Below are positions 13,156-15,837 of a DNA stretch of 15,837 nucleotides, in pieces; positions within the stretch are counted from its first letter, which is position 1; every line of letters begins with the position of its first letter. The stretch is from assembly GCF_937976265.1 (NCBI RefSeq), contig NZ_CALJRX010000169.1:1-15837 (forward strand), in the 5' to 3' direction. The position numbers and the translations under genes are program-made. Source of the DNA: an uncultured Haemophilus sp. (GTDB taxonomy: Bacteria > Pseudomonadota > Gammaproteobacteria > Enterobacterales > Pasteurellaceae). The notes below the pieces were generated by a model that made no database searches, was not told where the DNA came from, and was given only the letters and a program-made list of their open reading frames with translations.

Positions 13156-15309
13156 ATGAACCAATGGCTTAATGCAAAAGTAATCGCTTCAATACCTATT
13201 TTTATTGCAGTGAATATTGCAGCGTTTGGCGTCTGGTTTTTTGATATTTCCACGCAATCCATGCCGTTAATTTTAGGCATTATTGCAGGCGGTTTAGTGG
13301 ATTTAGATAATCGCCTTACCGGACGATTAAAAAATATTTTTTACACATTAATTGCTTTTGCTATTTCAACCTTCATCGTTCAGCTTAATATTGGTCAACC
13401 CATCCAATATGTATTGTTGATGACCGTCATCACCTTTTTATTTACGATGGTTGGCGCTGTAGGTGAACGTTATCGTACCATTGCGTTTGGTACACTGGTG
13501 GTCGCTATTTATACCACCCTTACTTATACACCCGATAATTCTGCGAGCTGGTTTATTAATCCTGTAATGATTTTATTAGGCACTTTGCTTTACAGTGTTG
13601 TGACCATCATCGTCTATCTCTTTTTCCCAAACCGTCCCGTACAAGAAAGTGTCGCGAAAGCTTTTTGTGCTTTAGGTAATTATCTAGATGCCAAATCAGA
13701 ATTTTTTGATCCTGATGAAATTGATGAAATCGAGAAAAAACATCTCAATTTTGCGATGAAAAATACCAATGTGGTGGAGGCTTTTAACCAAGCAAGAACA
13801 GCGCTTTTCTATCGCATTCGTGGACAACATCGCCATGCTCGCACACAACGTATGATTCGCTATTATTTTGCAGCGCAAGACATTCATGAACGTGCAAACT
13901 CTACACATTTTGATTATCGACAAATTGCAGAGCAACTCAAAAATACAGATTTAATTTTCCGTATTCAACGCTTGCTCGAATTACAAGCGCAAGCCTGTCG
14001 CGATATTACCGCTTGTCTGCGTCAAAATACGCCTTATCACTATAATATTCGTGTAGAAAAAGCCTTGATGGGCACGATTCAATCCCTTGAGCTTTATAGC
14101 AAAGAACATACCAATCAAAACAATGTTTTACTTGCCCTTCAAACACTTATTGATAACCTGCAAAGCATTAACTGGCAGTTACGTCAGCTTGAGCAAGAAA
14201 CCACTGAAAATGAGCAAACGGCACAAATCCATACCGAACAAATTACGGGATTAAAAAATATTCTGTCTGTTATTGGAAGTAATTTCACTTTTGAGTCACC
14301 ACTTTTCCGCCATGCTGTACGTTTGTCTATCGTGGTATTCTTGTGTTGTGCGATTGTTGAATTTTTCCAATTTAATTTGGGTTACTGGATTTTGCTTACA
14401 GCGGTCTTTGTTTGTCAACCAAACTATTCCGCAACCAAAGTGCGGTTACGTCAGCGTATTATTGGTACGATTTTAGGGGTAATTATTGGCTCCTTATTGC
14501 CATATCTCAACCCAACATTAGAGATGAAACTTGGCTTAATGGTGGTGACCAGTACGCTGTTTTTCTTCTTCCGCAGTAATAATTACAGCTTCTCCACGTT
14601 CTTTATTACGCTGCAAGTGTTGATCAGCTTCGATGTGATGGGATTTGATACTCAAGCAGCGCTCTTCCCTCGCCTCATTGATACCGTATTAGGTTCAGCC
14701 ATTGCGTGGTTTGCGGTTTCTTATCTATGGCCGGATTGGAAATATCTGCAACTCGATAAAGTGAGTCGCCAAGCGATTCAAAGTGATGCACAATATTTCT
14801 TACACATTATTAGCCAACTGCAATTTGGTAAAAGCGATAATTTAAAATACCGTATTGCACGCCGTAACGCTCATCAATATGCGGCAGCATTAAGCACAAC
14901 GCTTTCCAATATGAATAATGAGCCGAAGAAATATCAGGCCTATTTGCAGGAAGGTTTTGACTTGTTAAAAATGAATTATTCCCTATTGAGCTATATTTCT
15001 GCTTTAGGGGCATATCGCAATAAAATGGCGCAATTGCAACAAACTACCGAGTTTTTGTCAGACTTTTATCCTGTTGCGAAAAAGGTTTTATATGCACTGG
15101 AAAATATCGAAAAACTTCGTCCTGAAATTTTTGAAAAGCTTCAAAATAGTATTGAACAAAGCCTTAAAAAAATTCAGTGGGATGAAACCCAAGCCAAAAA
15201 AAATGCGGCCTTTGCGTTGCCATATCAGCAGCTCAATTTGATTTCCCAATTGCTGCCTCAGCTGTATCGCTATTTCCAACATAGTCAGAAAGAATCGATT
15301 ACCAACTAA
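13156..15309 (+). CDS. yccS: YccS family inner-membrane protein (FUSC domain)
   Basis: This is a 717-residue inner-membrane protein of the YccS/YhfK family. It has two similar halves, each with a group of about six hydrophobic segments (residues about 10-155 and 388-523) followed by a long soluble helical region (about 155-385 and 525-717). This duplicated plan is that of the fusaric-acid-resistance (FUSC) and aromatic-acid-exporter family. The second group contains YWILLTAVFVCQPNYSATKVRLRQRIIGT, the usual FUSC signature (QPNYSAT, R-rich loop), and ends AVSYLWPDW. The substrate is unknown; export of small organic compounds is inferred from relatives. AAGGATATCAAC before the ATG supports the start. 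It follows yccT after a hairpin and precedes rnfA by 101 bases. Length and motifs are complete. Confidence 0.93.
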   Translation: MNQWLNAKVIASIPIFIAVNIAAFGVWFFDISTQSMPLILGIIAGGLVDLDNRLTGRLKNIFYTLIAFAISTFIVQLNIGQPIQYVLLMTVITFLFTMVGAVGERYRTIAFGTLVVAIYTTLTYTPDNSASWFINPVMILLGTLLYSVVTIIVYLFFPNRPVQESVAKAFCALGNYLDAKSEFFDPDEIDEIEKKHLNFAMKNTNVVEAFNQARTALFYRIRGQHRHARTQRMIRYYFAAQDIHERANSTHFDYRQIAEQLKNTDLIFRIQRLLELQAQACRDITACLRQNTPYHYNIRVEKALMGTIQSLELYSKEHTNQNNVLLALQTLIDNLQSINWQLRQLEQETTENEQTAQIHTEQITGLKNILSVIGSNFTFESPLFRHAVRLSIVVFLCCAIVEFFQFNLGYWILLTAVFVCQPNYSATKVRLRQRIIGTILGVIIGSLLPYLNPTLEMKLGLMVVTSTLFFFFRSNNYSFSTFFITLQVLISFDVMGFDTQAALFPRLIDTVLGSAIAWFAVSYLWPDWKYLQLDKVSRQAIQSDAQYFLHIISQLQFGKSDNLKYRIARRNAHQYAAALSTTLSNMNNEPKKYQAYLQEGFDLLKMNYSLLSYISALGAYRNKMAQLQQTTEFLSDFYPVAKKVLYALENIEKLRPEIFEKLQNSIEQSLKKIQWDETQAKKNAAFALPYQQLNLISQLLPQLYRYFQHSQKESITN
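14438..14446 (+). repeat. DNA uptake sequence core
   Basis: A perfect plus-strand core in yccS, within the codons for TKVRL. The following bases are not AT-rich, so only the core matches. Confidence 0.75.
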
Positions 15310-15350
15310 AAAACAAAGGAAAAACTGACCGCACTAACCCAAATTTTTTA

Positions 15351-15379
15351 TTGTTCTCAGTGCGATAAATAGAGATAAT
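15351..15379 (+). promoter_or_regulatory. Candidate rnfA promoter
   Basis: TTGTTC (15351-15356) and GATAAT (15374-15379) are 17 bases apart, placing a start near 15386 and a leader of about 25 bases before the rnfA ATG. The hexamers are imperfect. A degenerate uptake core (ACCGCACTA, 15328-15336) lies just upstream. Confidence 0.4.
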
Positions 15380-15410
15380 ACACCACTTATGTAAAATAAA
15401 TTTAGACGCA

Positions 15411-15837
15411 ATGACACATTACATTCTACTCATTATCAGCACCGCATTAATCAATAACTTTGTTTTGGTCAAATTCTTAGGACTTTGCCCATTTATGGGC
15501 GTATCCAAAAAGATTGAAACAGCAATTGGCATGGGGCTTGCTACGACATTCGTATTAACCGTAGCATCATTGTGTTCTTATTTAGTCGATAATTATATTT
15601 TAATGCCGCTAAACGCCACGTTCTTACGCACGTTAGTCTTCATTTTAGTGATTGCCGTTGTGGTTCAATTTACTGAAATGGTGATCAATAAAACGAGTCC
15701 ATCACTTTATCGCTTATTAGGGATTTTCTTGCCGCTGATTACCACAAACTGTGCCGTACTCGGTGTGGCATTATTAAACGTCAATTTGGCACACAATTTA
15801 ACCGAATCTGTCATTTATGGTTTTGGTGCGTCTTTAG
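15411..15837 (+). CDS. rnfA: Electron transport complex subunit RnfA (RsxA), 3'-truncated
   Basis: RnfA is an inner-membrane subunit of the Rnf complex, which couples electron flow between NADH and ferredoxin to ion movement; in E. coli the same complex (Rsx) keeps SoxR reduced. The 142 codons present begin MTHYILLIISTALINNFVLV and include FLGLCPFMGVSKK and FLPLITTNCAVLGVALLN. These two half-membrane motifs hold C26 and C114, which correspond to the cysteines that bind a membrane [2Fe-2S] cluster in the NqrD/E-RnfA/E family. Four hydrophobic segments are visible of the expected six. The family length is about 192 residues, so roughly 50 residues and presumably rnfB onwards lie beyond the window. 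The ATG agrees with the family N-terminus, though its ribosome site is weak. Confidence 0.95.
   Translation, partial: MTHYILLIISTALINNFVLVKFLGLCPFMGVSKKIETAIGMGLATTFVLTVASLCSYLVDNYILMPLNATFLRTLVFILVIAVVVQFTEMVINKTSPSLYRLLGIFLPLITTNCAVLGVALLNVNLAHNLTESVIYGFGASL

Noticed and set aside
1..15837. tRNA, rRNA, CRISPR, insertion sequence or riboswitch
   Set aside because: No cloverleaf ending in CCA, no spaced repeats, no transposase-like protein or terminal inverted repeats, and no leader long enough with a recognisable riboswitch core were seen.

Overview
The window looks like chromosome of a naturally competent member of the Pasteurellaceae, most likely Haemophilus (H. parainfluenzae- or H. influenzae-like; the species cannot be fixed from this alone). 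The base composition is AT-rich. Ten perfect copies of the Haemophilus-type DNA uptake core AAGTGCGGT are present, most with the AT-rich tracts that follow it in H. influenzae. Every protein resembles a gamma-proteobacterial family, usually close to the E. coli version.

Region 1 (1-3904) is the 3' part of a type I restriction-modification operon: the end of hsdS (second target-recognition domain, preceded by three 12-bp TSEL repeats) and a complete EcoR124-like hsdR, closed by a terminator shared with the convergent next gene. hsdM and the first half of hsdS lie outside the window.

Region 2 (3867-7202) is an ordinary metabolic block. On the minus strand are usg (aspartate-semialdehyde-dehydrogenase-like, apparently non-catalytic), adeP-like purine permease and ychN. 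Divergent from usg is ybaK, a Cys-tRNA(Pro) deacylase.

Region 3 (7235-10328) matches the E. coli fabA-ycbZ-matP neighbourhood: fabA with side-by-side FadR-like and FabR-like operators, a Lon-like protease whose ATPase motifs are degenerate, and the Ter-macrodomain protein MatP, whose promoter region holds a matS-like palindrome.

Region 4 (10372-12283) is minus strand: acyP, the yqcC-truC-yoaH operon (yoaH is only 54 codons) and cspD.

Region 5 (12405-15837) is plus strand: the periplasmic DUF2057 protein YccT, the FUSC membrane protein YccS, and the start of rnfA, cut by the window end. acyP, yccT and yccS are also neighbours of fabA and matP in E. coli, so regions 3-5 look like a partly preserved ancestral cluster with other genes inserted.

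I found no tRNA, rRNA, CRISPR array, prophage, transposase or unfamiliar multi-gene system. No gene-free stretch exceeds 300 bases. The most interesting points are the hsdS repeat, the fabA control region, the matP promoter and the loss of catalytic residues in Usg and LonH.
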